Shown here one piece after another: positions 13,551 through 24,678 of a stretch of 64,000 nt of DNA. A program made the translations under genes and the position numbers. The notes under the pieces were generated by a model. The model saw only the letters and a program-made list of their open reading frames with translations. It was not told where the DNA came from and searched no databases. Origin of the DNA: Bombus terrestris. Taxonomy: Eukaryota > Arthropoda > Insecta > Hymenoptera > Apidae. The stretch spans positions 11,358,364 to 11,422,363 of the forward strand of contig NC_063272.1 of assembly GCF_910591885.1 (NCBI RefSeq), given 5' to 3'. Position 1 is the stretch's first letter. Each line of letters begins with the position of its first letter.

Positions 13551-14360
13551 ATGACAGGGAGATTGAACGACGAGAAGAGGGTGGTGGCTCTCGGGGAGGA
13601 GGTAAAAGAAAGGAACAGACTGAGAGTGGGCGTTCGGAGGAAAAGGAAGAAAGTTACGGCGGACAAGGCGAGGAAGAAACTGGGAAACGCGAGAAGAAAT
13701 AGACAGAGACTTTAAGAAGAGGAAGTGAGAAAGAGAGAAAGAGGAAGAAGAAGAAGAAGAGTGAGAGGCGGAGGCAGAAATTGAGAAAATGAAAAGATGA
13801 AGAGGGATGAGGTGGCTAGTAAAAGTAATTGGAAATGAAGAAAGGCATTGTGGCGGGCGATGTAAGAAGAAACTACAGATCAAAGGGGCTGAGGAAGGTT
13901 CGGTTGAAAGTGGAAAGGGTGGAGACGGAGGAAAATAAGTGAAAATCGTAAGCATACGCGTGAATGCTGAATAAAGAGAGATCGGAACGAGGGGAACGAC
14001 GGGGCAAAACGCAATAGTGGTTGTTAAGAAAATAAGGGTCTAACGAAGAAAACTGACAGCAAGCAAATTTGATCGGAAGGGGTAAGGAGAATTCCGGGAA
14101 GTTAAAAAGAAGAGAAAAATATCGAGGAACAAAAGAGAGGAATATAAGGATGCAGCAACGAAATGAAAATGTATGTAGATGTTGGGAGAATAAACGGTGA
14201 ACAGAGTCACGAGGTAACAAGTAGAAATAATTGGAAATAAGAAAGAAAAAGAGGTGTGGTTGGAGCAGCGGAGAAAAATTGCGAGTTCAGGAAAAAGGGG
14301 TAATATCGAAAGAAGGACGGAGAAAGCCAAGAATTAGCGAGGAGAAGACGGAGGGTGCGG
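13551..14360. repeat. Long polypurine tract
   Basis: Over about 800 bases the plus strand is strongly purine-biased, with the densest part near 13710-13790 (gaggaagaagaagaagaaga and similar). The open frames on either strand are the by-product of this low-complexity composition (all K/E/R/G on one strand, all S/P/L/F on the other) and are not called as genes. Such mirror-rich purine DNA can form intramolecular triplexes. Confidence 0.8.
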
Positions 14361-16029
14361 AGGGTGGGTGTACACACAAGCGACCGATATCCGTTTTTAT
14401 TAATAGAAATTCAATTTGAACGGAGCAAGCTCGGCAATTCGGAGAAAATCGAATTATCCTCGGAATTATCGGGAGTGCACGATATCCGTGGATCGTGTGT
14501 GTATATATGTATGCGTAATCTAGAACCAGAACACGTTTTACACGTCAAGTACAGTACGTAGCACGAGAGTTTCGTCGACGATATTTCACAGCATGAAAAT
14601 GTTGCGACCTTAATTCCTTTACTGTCAAACGTCGAAAATACTTGACGTCGTTTGCTCGTTCAAATTTCCACACTCGAATCATTTTTATTCTCTTTGCTTC
14701 AATTTGTTATCTTTCTCGTTCGATAATCCGACGTTTGGAAAAAGACTAAATGGTAATCCTTTCGTCCTTTAGGATTCTTTAATTGAAAATTGTTAAAGTA
14801 ATTTGAATGAAATTTGAAATTATAATCTGTTCGACTAGAAGATCTGCAATTAATCATCCTCCATCGAGAAATTAAGCGCATGAGCGTAGAACGTCTCTCC
14901 GCTTAACGAAGCCGAAAGTTTTTCCAGAATTAACGCGGAACGAAGGGTTCGAGGGAAGTTTTAATTGTTATTTCTTCGAACTATTTATACAGTTTGTTAA
15001 TTGCGGAATATGTAAGAAAAACATCGAGTCATGCTTTTCGCTCTGAGGAAATAATTGTACGTGCATGTGCAAAATTTACCAGCTCGTTGCAATTTTCCTA
15101 TTATTTGCTGCAACACAGAAAGCATCCTCTCATGCGTACGAATTCTAAAATGAGAAATGTAAATCCTAAAGAAGCACGACTGTCTTAAGAAAAATTGTGC
15201 CATGTGATCCGTATGATACGAAAGTATGTGTGGTAAAATACGAATTTATTGAAAGTATACATATTCAAACAAACATAGCGAGGGAATTTCATATAAAACT
15301 CGTTTTTGCACCGAATACCAATTGTTTTTGAATAACAATTAAAATAACGTGTTATATACGAATTATTTATGAAGATCACGGTTTCTTTGTGTGTATCCCT
15401 TTCTAATTGCGTGGATTATTTTAAAAACGAATCTGAACGAAAGTTATTCATCGTACTAAAAATTTAAATTTCATATAAGGTTCTTAATTAAAGCGCCATT
15501 CATCCCAGTAAGGAGGATTTAGCGCGCCTTTTATTCAACATGAAAAATTCGTTCATACGATAAAAATTCAAAAATACTATGAGTACTACACATAAAGTTG
15601 TAGAAGATCCTTCTCTGACAGGATTACTAAAGACTTCACAAAGAGTAAAAATTGAATGAACTATTTAGCATTTAATCGCTATATGCAATGGCGATACATC
15701 TATATGGTCAATACGTACTCGTAAAAATATTTGAACATTTATCGTGCAAAACTTTTATGGAATATATGTATTAAGAAAATATTTCCAAATTTCGAATCGA
15801 ACTACAAATTTATTTTATCTTCTAAATATTATAAAAAATACTTCACTTTGGACATTTCACATATTTCTATATATTTCTATGTATTATATAGCAGGTATTT
15901 TTAGATATTAAAATTTTTCTATAAATGCATAAACATCGGCAGTCTGCTCATTATACTGCCAATGAAACTTCATAACGTTTCCTACAACATACGTAATATA
16001 TTCGTAACAGGTTTCTATAAAAGTTAAAA
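14361..16029. other. AT-rich non-coding DNA
   Basis: Nothing supportable seen. Confidence 0.65.
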
Positions 16030-17110
16030 TATGTACGTAAAATTTAACTCTGTCCAACATTTCCCAACAATTTTCCGAGAATATAAAGCAGGAAACAAGT
16101 CGCGTGGCGAAAAATTCCATCGCAACCTTTGCCCGTTCAATCCATTCAACATCCCCTGGACATACAATACAAGCACGAGCATGAATATAAATTGGCACGC
16201 GGTTACCGCGAAGAACAGGCCAGCTCGATTCGAGAATTCCAGGGAAATTCCAGCAAAGAAATTCCGAGACGTCAGGATATTTCCGTTGAGCCGGAGCTAA
16301 CAAAGACGCAAACGTACCCGATAGGATTCTCTATTGGTGGTGTGCACGGTGCGGCTCTCAGTTCGGCAGTCATAAAGTTGCAGCGAACTATCAAAGTCGA
16401 ACGACTTATTCGTGGCGCTCTTCATCCGGGACCGTTTGCCAATTACAAAGGGGGATCCGTCGCGAATTCCGCCTCCTCCGGCGGTCCTCGGTCCCGTTTT
16501 CTCTTTTTCCCAGCGAAAACTTTGTGCGGTTCGCCAGCCAGCCAGCCAACGACTGGATCCTTTTCCACCGAGACACCGTACAAGATTACTTTCTTTGTAC
16601 AAGCGAAGTTCGTTTCCCTGCCGATGGCTCCAGTCGATTACAAAGACCGCTCTTTGAGGCGGAGGCTCTTTTGTGCCGTGGCTTCGTCGTCTTATCCACG
16701 AAAGTCATACCTTGTTCTCGTTCCACGCTATGTTTCTCTCTCTCTCTCTCTATCTCTATCTTCTCTTTTCATCGCCTTCTCTCTGTTCTCTCTGTCTCCT
16801 CTTTTAGGGAATTAATCGGCGACGGATGCTCAGCGCTCGATTGAAAATTAAAAATCGACTCGCTTTAAAGGGCGTGCACCTTTGAAACGCGGCGAACCCG
16901 GAAGTCGTGCCTCGAATTCAATGGAATTTGCAGAACGGTGCTCGACCATGCAGAAGGGGTTGAGTAATTCGATGCTGGCTTACCTTTTTCTCGCATCGCG
17001 TCGTCCCGGCGAAAAGTTGCCTCTTTGTCCGACGCGGCGATGTAATTTCGTGCCCGTTTTGTCGCGCTTTTCCCTCCAATTCTGGTTTATCGTTTGATCG
17101 ACGTTCAGGG
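16030..17110. other. CpG-rich block, non-coding
   Basis: A 228-codon plus-strand frame (16129-16815) spans this block, but it ends in a TC microsatellite (SLSLSLS) and overlaps other frames on both strands. It has no domain or splice logic and is not called as a gene. Candidate regulatory DNA. Confidence 0.5.
16735..16751. repeat. (TC)n microsatellite
   Basis: Eight TC units followed by tatctctatc and further TC-rich sequence to about 16800. Confidence 0.9.
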
Positions 17111-17418
17111 ATAGCGTTTGAAAGTTTAAGCGGCGATCGTAGCGAAATAATAATTTATAAATATAAAATTTAGCGTCATTTAAAAGTAGCTAAACAATTT
17201 TAAAAATGATGATTAAATTGGAGACTATAATTTATAAAGTCAGACGAAGATAATTGTTTAGACGTAGTGAATAATTACCAACTGTTCGTATAATGAAGCC
17301 AAACTCAATTTCTTCTATTTTGGACGTTTTCAATGCTAAGATCCAACACCCAAGATCCATTCACGTCACGAGTACCATAGACAAAGGTCGCTTTGGCAGG
17401 CATTATTTTCTTCGTCGA

Positions 17419-17434
17419 TTATCTCGCGAGATAA
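17419..17434. promoter_or_regulatory. 16-bp palindrome containing TCTCGCGAGA
   Basis: TTATCTCGCGAGATAA is a perfect inverted repeat. The inner TCTCGCGAGA is the CGCG-type element bound in vertebrates by BANP and linked to CpG-rich promoters; whether an insect factor reads it is not known to me. A second copy of the 10-mer lies at 20761-20770. Confidence 0.4.
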
Positions 17435-17531
17435 CAAAGAGTCGGTCATAAATCGAGACTGCCTTTCGAAGACGTTGCTAATCCAATATGACCCAAGGCT
17501 CGCGAGAAAACACAAAAGGGAAAGAGAGGGG

Positions 17532-17553
17532 GAGAGAGAGAGAGAGAGAGAGA
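17532..17553. repeat. (GA)n microsatellite
   Basis: 11 GA units preceded by ggg. Confidence 0.93.
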
Positions 17554-20310
17554 ATGAAGAAAACGACGTACGCGTGCGCCTCGCAACGGGAGAGGATGCA
17601 AATTCATTAAAGCAAATTACTTACGCACGGGCTTAAACAAGACGAGCTCGATGTAATAAAAGGGTGCTCGGTTACCCTTTGTTAACGTCATGGTGTAACT
17701 CGTGCGTTCGCTTAAGCACTCGCTAATACATCCGTCGAGACACAGCCGAGCCATTCGGGCCCGTGACGGTGATAATGAATAGCAACAACTCCATAAACTA
17801 ACTCCTCTGAAGAGAAGCGAGCCATCTCGTGTGTTTGGACTCGCGGCAACGACGTGCACAGCACCTTGTCGAACCGTCAGTCTGCGAGATTAGAATTGTT
17901 CGCCACGTTTACGTTTCAGCCGTGCTGCTACGGCTGCAGACTCCAGAAATGCAATTCAACGCGAATGCCTGCTGTCAAGGAAGTTGTCGACGCGACCGCC
18001 GGGATTTCGCAATTTTTACCATCGAGCCAAAACGTTAAACTTATTGTTAGTACACATTTAAACGACCACGTTTTACGGTTTCTACGTTTTACGAGTTGTT
18101 TCCAAGGTAATAATACGATACAGTTCGGTAAAGTTTTCGCGTATGAATTACAACCCAAGTTGAAAGATAAACCGACTTGACGGATGTTTAATGTGATGTA
18201 ACTGGTATTAGCACCAAGTGCTAAAAGGCAATTTGTAGTCATTGCGAAGAGCAATTTGTGAAAGACGGGGCATAACTTCAGGTGCGATTTCAGTACGAGA
18301 TACCTTGTTTCCAAGCTATTGGTATTTTTATGGTGCTCCTGTTGTTTCCAGGTATTTAGGGATCGTGTTTTTGAAAGTAATACATCTCGAATATTTATGG
18401 AACATAATGAAGATATTTGTAAATAGCTTCTGCAGATTTGTTATTCTATTAAATACCATACAAGTTCTCGTGATACATGTGTATTTTTGATATATTCAAT
18501 TTCGAGTAACTTAAACTTTATGTCACGCGTCAAATATGTTTCTCTTTTCGATGAAAATGGTAATAGTTACGACACGTCGAAATAACTATATATCGTTGTA
18601 AAAAAGAAATAGTGTTTGTTATTAATTTGATTTTTTATTCGTGAAAGCAATTAGCAATTTAATTAATTTCGAATAGCACGTTGATATGACTGCAAAAATA
18701 AGATCATGTATTTTCAAAAAGAGTTACGAAAGCTGAACAAACTTGCGTTGTAACTATTTATATTTTAATTCCAGCGAGACAAACTCTTTAACACGTATTA
18801 CACGTATGAAAATATTACTATCAAATTCTAATGTATCAATTCTATCGAAATAATTTATTTTTCCTTTCCTTTCAACTATCTTCACAAATAATTATCATAA
18901 TATATAGAGAGAATATTTATCATAATATATCAAGTATTTTACATCGTAGAATATTTCCTCACCATCGATAACAATTATTTATATCAAAAGTGCCTCAGTA
19001 CTCGATGCGTCAGACTATTCCAAGGCCTCTAAAATACATACGCAATGAATTTTTCATTCAACATACTCAAACGCTAATCCGTGATACACTCTTGATCTTA
19101 GCCTTCATCTAGTACATCCTCCATCCAAATCGGAAACAATGCCGTCTATTCACGGTAGCTCCTCCGCGAACGATTTCATTCACCAACTGATCACCGATTC
19201 TGTTTTAATTCAAACCATTCTCCCCTTTCGTCGACACGATGCGTACAATGGATCGTTTCAGCAATTCGTCTAACGTTTCAATAATTTGTCCAACGTTACC
19301 TATTCCGTGCAAACTCCATCTACGATACGATTCCACCGAAAACGTTTCGTAGAGCAAAGCTGCAGACCTCTGTGCAAACTTCCTGCTCGAACGGAGAGCG
19401 CACTCCGCTTTGCTCGCTCTGGTACGGTCTGTGTCTACCTACGAGGAAACTGAGAAATCGCTCCGTGGCTCGATGATTCCGCACGGTGTACACGCAACAA
19501 TAGGCGGAAACGTCGGCTGCTACAAAAGGAGCATCGCGAGGGAGAGAACGTTGGACAGGAACACCGGTGGCCCGATAAAGAATCGGGCCGAATCAAAGGT
19601 TCCCGGGGAAACGTTAAGGCTGTCTCCTACATATGGTGCTCAGATTGTTGGATAGTTACGGTGTCTGACCATTGTAATTGGGTATTCGCGAACAGAAAGC
19701 CCGTTCCCGGTGCTCCCGATACCATCGATTCGATATTTTTCGTCGAAGCCGCGAATTTTTAAGTCTTCGTTCTTACGACCGATGCGGCTCGTTTTAATTG
19801 GTTCGATTGGCTCTCTTCGTGAATGCACACGATGCCTGATTAATTCGACGTTGATATAATAACGCAACGTCGATGGACGAGGAAAAGGGAAAGCGAATTC
19901 GTGGTTCACTGAATTCCTATGCAACCATAGTGTATACGTTGAATTTCTTTCCATGGATTTATGAAGACTTAAATGGTCGCGACTCGACCGTTTGTAAGGA
20001 GACGGGTTTATGAGTGGTTTTATCGAATCATTGAATTTATTGCTTTAATGCGTTCAACGAACCCGTATTTAGTACTTGTAGGAATTTAAGCGGATAATTT
20101 GAAAGCGATTAACTCTGTGCCTTAAAATACATTGAAGTTAGCGTTTTTCTATGTATGCATATCATTTTACTTCAAAGAGATGCAATTAGAAGTTAGTTAT
20201 TAAGTAATAAAAACTTTACAGGGCAGAATATTTTTTACATACTCATTTGTGAAATAAAGTTTGTGATATTATAGCAAATTTTTATTAGGATATGTATCTA
20301 TGATAAAATC

Positions 20311-20470
20311 TCGTTTAGTGAATTACCTAAATCCAAGCACATAAGACCACTTTACCAGCGAAAACCTGTTATTTACTAGGTTCTATTCCATACTCGTGTT
20401 TAGTACTTCAAACATTTGACTGCAAGTCGCGTAAGACCAATTCACTAGTGTTAACCTGTTATTATATTTT
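20311..20470. repeat. Two degenerate tandem copies of an about 85-nt unit
   Basis: The copy beginning at 20311 (tcgtttagtg) and the copy beginning at 20394 (tcgtgtttagt) share, in the same order, a ttag core, a caag core, a taagacca core and aacctgttatt. They are separated by about 85 bases with small indels. A fainter match to the gtatttagtacttg part occurs near 20067. This looks like an old tandem duplication. Confidence 0.5.
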
Positions 20471-20755
20471 ATTTGATTATATATCTTCTATATTTGATAT
20501 ATATATTATAGTAATTTTATATTTTTTCTAAAAGCGTACGAAACGCTCTAAAGGGAACTAGGAGGTTCTTTTCCTGATGGTTGCCAATTTTGTAGCACGT
20601 ACCTTGCTACTCTTTTTCCTCAAATCATACAATGTCCAGACTGGCAGTCTCATTGTACACAGCTAGATAGAGAGTTTGTATTGCAGATTCGAGACAGATA
20701 CAATCTGGCCGGCCCGTTGCCAGAAGCGACCAGTCCTCTTGGTTACGCGACGAGA

Positions 20756-20775
20756 ATTCGTCTCGCGAGACGAAT
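20756..20775. promoter_or_regulatory. 20-bp perfect palindrome containing TCTCGCGAGA
   Basis: ATTCGTCTCGCGAGACGAAT equals its own reverse complement. By chance a perfect 20-bp palindrome is expected far less than once in a window of this size (order 64000/4^10). It shares its core with the palindrome at 17419-17434 and lies in the same presumed intron. Confidence 0.45.
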
Positions 20776-21093
20776 CGCCTACTGCCGCATACGTAATAGA
20801 AATTGTAACGTCGACGAGTCTAATTTATGACGGACCCTTCGTGATTAGCGTGGATAATGTTGTTTGCAGTTGCCAACAGACACAGTCGATCGATACCGCA
20901 TCGCAATAAATTTACGTTTGGAATGTGGAACTTGAACACCTTGGGGAATGCCAGATTTATAAAATCAACTTAAAATTTTGTTTTTAAAAGGAAAGCTTAA
21001 GAAACTCGTTTCAGAATTGAAACTTTTGCTCCACGAGATAGGAAATTGCCGTTACTATTTTATAAACCTACCAAACTCCTTCACATCTCTATC

Positions 21094-21120
21094 AAAAAAA
21101 AAAAAAAAGAGAGAGAGAAA
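21094..21120. repeat. Poly-A tract followed by GA repeats
   Basis: 15 consecutive A, then gagagagagaaa. Confidence 0.92.
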
Positions 21121-21500
21121 GATATTCAAGAACTTCAAGAACTAACGTTCCAAGTGTTCAAGTATTTTAAAAGATCACTGCACCGTCACTTAACTCGGAA
21201 ATCCAACTACGCAACGCACGAGCATGTGAAATGCCTGCGGAGCATATATCAGCGTACCGAGGCGCGTCAACATCACGGAAATTTCAGGCGAGTATATCTT
21301 TATTGGCATGCACGGAAACACACGTAACAATCTGGGCTGTTAATCGAAAGCTATTACTCCCAGAGTGATCGATAATTCGGCGCAGAGAGATCAGGCGAAA
21401 TCGTCACCGCGAGACAATGACTGGAGGCAACGATAATTGGTCGATAAAGTGATAAACCCAGCTGGAGATTATATTGTAAGCACGCCACCATGTCAGAGAT

Positions 21501-21524
21501 ATGCAAATGATTATTAATTATTAG
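21501..21524 (+). promoter_or_regulatory. Adjacent POU octamer and homeodomain-type motifs
   Basis: ATGCAAAT (21501-21508, exact octamer) is followed at 21511 by TTATTAATTATTAG, two overlapping TAAT-type homeodomain sites. The pairing is typical of developmental enhancers, but AT-rich DNA produces TAAT sites often, so this is weak evidence. Confidence 0.3.
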
Positions 21525-21945
21525 CACGTTGATCGTCGTGTTGTCGACAGGTCAACTCGGATCGATGCTTCTATGAATTCCCGTAGACCGATGCTACACG
21601 ATAAAGTTTAATTAAGGAACGCATTAACGCACTGTAGATAGTACATACGCAATGGGATGGTAAGCACCGGCTGAGTGAGCGGTTAGCAAGCAGGTGTACG
21701 GATAATTATACGTTTTCCTCGTATATCGTCGCATGCTACTGGAATAATTAAACAAAACTGATGAGCGCGTTCGCCCGTCTGTCGGGGCGCTTTGGCTTAT
21801 TCTTCAACCACCCTCTTGTCCCGTTTCGTGAATTTTTAATTTGTGCGCCAATGCGCCGCCGTGTGCCTCCCAAATTAACGTTGTTAATGCTTGGTCTGCG
21901 AAGCTTCTTCGGGACTTATTGGCGCGCCGATGATAATTACGCTCG

Positions 21946-21959
21946 GTTAACCGGTTAAC
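21946..21959. promoter_or_regulatory. Candidate Grainyhead site, GTTAACCGGTTAAC
   Basis: The 14-bp palindrome contains AACCGGTT, the core consensus of the Grainyhead family. It is close to another patch of homeodomain- and POU-like motifs 440 bp upstream (21501-21524). This is a motif match only; occupancy is unknown. Confidence 0.4.
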
Positions 21960-24323
21960 TCGCTGCGGAGTAATCGTTTGTTGACGGACCAACTCCTTCT
22001 TTTGCTATTCTATCATCCTGTTCCTTTCGTATTCCGAGCCAGTCAGAACAATTCGTTAGAAGGTTTTTGCTTAGAATTAGTAAAATGATTGAGGTAAAGG
22101 GATCTTCGAACGAGACCGAATTTTTCAGAATTCTAAGACCTTCTCGACGAGTTCGTCAATGCGACGTGTCTGACACAACCTCCAGAGGATTAACGGTGGT
22201 AATAATTAGACTACGGATATTTATATTTAATTACAAAAAAGCAACTATGATAGACAATTGGTTTATTTACTGAATATTATAGTTTGACTATTTTATACGT
22301 CTATATGCATTCTTTATATTATATGCATTCCGTGATTTTTGCATCAAATTTCCAATAAATACATAACAATCCGCGGTGTAAGTAATAATATAGTTCGACA
22401 AGCTGGTTCGAAGTGATGTACGAAGTTCTTCTTATTGGCTGACAGATAATTGTTTCGCAATAGACTGAATGTTTATACAAATTCATATCATTATAAAAAG
22501 AATTAATCAAAGGGAACTTAAATAGGATTTTCTTTCATCTGTAAAATATTACGCTACATATTTTTCTCTAGACATTTTGTACATTTCGTTCGCACAAAAT
22601 TCGTAAATTTTTCAGAAGCGCATAAACATTCCCAGTCTATTTATGTACGACGAATCGTATCGTTTGTGTCGTGTTGATGTACAGTATCCTTTTGTTGTTT
22701 GTGGAAAGGTTTACATTATGTACATACAATAAGCTTTAAAAACATAGGATTATATTATGTATTATCTAGGAGACCAGATGTCTTGATACGTATAAATAAA
22801 TATACATGCGAGTACTATGATACTTATGAAACGTATAATACAACCTAAGAAAATGAAGGAAGTTCGTCAGTCCTGTTCCATTCTTCGGTTAGCTTTTCAA
22901 TATTTTGCCTAACGCCATTTGCACGTATTCCACGCATTCGACGTGAACATTTCGCGCACTTAATGATATCTCCACAGACACCCGATAAATAGACAAACAA
23001 TGTTCGACTACTGAGCGCAATTAAGCGTAGCTGTGCTGCAACGAGTCATGCATCCCATAGACTTTCACTAGCGCGAGACGCGTGACGATGGAATCGTTCG
23101 CGAGGAAAACGCGAAATGAATTCCAAAGGAGCATCGTCGATTCGACGCGGCTCTCCAGCCAGTCTGCCGTGCGTTTTACACGCTTCTTCGCCTCTCTCTT
23201 TCACCGGACGTTGCACGCGCGCGTTTACACAGCATCATCGCTCGCGCAACATCGAGTATTGACTCATTGCACGAGGAACGTCGGCCACGGAGATTTCTCA
23301 GGCCAGATTACGACAAGAACATCGTTGGTCGTTTTGCTACACGACTCGCGATTTACTCGCGACAGGCATCGACGTACGCGCCGCGCTTTTTACGAGCCTC
23401 GTTTCTTCCATTCGGACTTCTTGTCGCAAACTACACGGCTGATTTATTTAAATTGCGTTTCATCGACCGCTGCTTTAAATCGCGGTCGGCCTCTTAAGGA
23501 CGTCTCCAAGATGGATATCGATTCCGCCAACGGAAATTATCCCTTTTTCCGCGAATGTATTTGAAAAATGTTCGATTGCACCAGAAAAAGAAATTGTATT
23601 TAAAATATGTGCTTGATGAATTTGGAATTTTCGTTGGTTTCTACAGTATATCATGATCGGTTCATTAAACATGTAGATACTGCAGTGAAAGTGCTGTTCG
23701 AGAATTTCAGTAATTTTCTACCTATCCTTCATTGTGATTGCATATCGAATATTAATTGTAGCTTTCTACTTTAATTTTTAATCGATATTGCTGAGCCATA
23801 CGTGATTCGCAAAAATCATTTAGGCTTAGACTATTTCCTTTTAATTTGTATTCTATATTTGACGCGCTGAAGATTATCAATGGCATTGCCTCAGCATGCT
23901 TCAAAATTAAATAATCTGTCTCTGATCTAGTAGAAATTGCATAATAGATAATCTCAAAACGTTTGTTATCATTTAATTGCTTTGATATTTAATATTATAG
24001 ATTCAAATAATGTAGCGTGAATGGAATGCTCTGATGCAGCAATAATGCAGAGCCTCTAACATCGAAAGAAAATTATAATGTGAATGTTTCTTTCCAACCT
24101 ATATTTCATGCTCATCGAATCGGTCACAATACGCGTGCAACTTATGATTCGCCTCTAAATAAAGCTTGCGCAGTTCTTTATGAAAATAGCCTTCGAACAA
24201 TATGCCGATGTTTGAAATGACTAACAGCCGCCGCGTATGCTCGTACGACAATAATTGCAGCAATTTAACAGGCACGGTATACGTGAAACGATCGTGACTG
24301 AGCCCAAATAAAAATGACTGCGA

Positions 24324-24329
24324 ACATAC
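24324..24329 (-). other. 5' splice site of the MBD exon
   Basis: AAG followed by GTATGT on the minus strand is a good match to the metazoan donor consensus. It falls directly after the conserved FNFDPK residues, where similarity to the MBD5/6 family stops. The frame stays open for 76 codons past this point, to a stop at 24099-24101, but that stretch shows no family similarity and is taken as intron. Confidence 0.75.
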
Positions 24330-24453
24330 CTTGGGGTCGAAGTTGAAGACCTGTTCAGGTCTTAGCGGACACTCGAGACCGCATTTGCAGGTTCCCACTG
24401 TTGTCAGGTACTCCTTCAGTTGATCCAGCGAACCCAGCGCTGTGCTGCTTGGA
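24330..24453 (-). CDS. sba: Internal exon of an MBD5/MBD6-like (six-banded) methyl-CpG-binding domain protein
   Basis: Seen: on the minus strand an acceptor reading gttacag is followed by 1 base that completes a split codon and then 41 codons, ending in AAG before a GTATGT donor. The peptide begins PSSTALGSLDQLKEYL, then carries GTCKCGLECPL and ends VFNFDPK. Known: the CKCGLECPL block followed by FNFDP is characteristic of the MBD5/MBD6 branch of MBD proteins and covers the C-terminal half of the domain; MBD1-4, SETDB1 and BAZ2 lack this cysteine pattern. Mammalian MBD5 and MBD6 are chromatin proteins that bind the PR-DUB histone H2A deubiquitinase complex through this domain rather than methylated DNA. 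Inferred: this is the insect ortholog, six-banded in Drosophila, acting in the nucleus. The preceding exon should end in two bases of a serine codon (SPS context), since the split codon ends in T. Neither neighbouring exon was found, so the protein is only partly represented. Confidence 0.86.
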
Positions 24454-24476
24454 CTGTAACAAAATAAGATAAAAAG
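24454..24476 (-). other. 3' splice site and pyrimidine tract of the MBD exon
   Basis: Read on the minus strand, a T-rich stretch leads into tttgttacag immediately before the exon. The frame of the exon meets a TAA within this stretch, so the exon cannot simply extend upstream, which supports a true splice acceptor here. Confidence 0.8.
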
Positions 24477-24678
24477 TTAGTAAACGAAGCAGTAGCGTAC
24501 CAGGCAAAAGAGAAACGCAAAGACGTTGAAAAAGCATACACGGTCGTCCATAGAAATCTTTTACAATCGAGGCAATGAAAGTATCAAGAAAGAAGTATGC
24601 ATTACTAACTCCAATATATTGCACGACAGATGAGAAAGACGATCCTTAAATAAAATTCTTTATCGAAGGTTACATGTA

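Larger units (their letters stand above)
17111..24323 (-). other. Presumed intron downstream of the MBD exon
   Basis: Read from the minus-strand gene, this is the DNA after the GTATGT donor. No following exon of the MBD5/6 family could be recognised. It contains two TCTCGCGAGA palindromes, a Grainyhead-like site, the degenerate tandem repeat near 20.3 kb and a CpG-rich patch at 23070-23520. A minus-strand frame ending near 17622 at GTAAGT is a weak exon candidate without family support. Confidence 0.5.

Noticed and set aside
13503..13955. Serine-rich minus-strand frame as a secreted or membrane protein
   Set aside because: It is the complement of the polypurine tract; the residues follow from composition.
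16129..16815. 228-codon plus-strand frame as a gene
   Set aside because: It ends in microsatellite-encoded SLSLSLS, overlaps frames on both strands and shows no domain.
17617..17859. Next exon of the MBD gene ending at a GTAAGT donor
   Set aside because: The donor is good, but the peptide shows no MBD5/6 family features and no convincing acceptor in the right phase was found.
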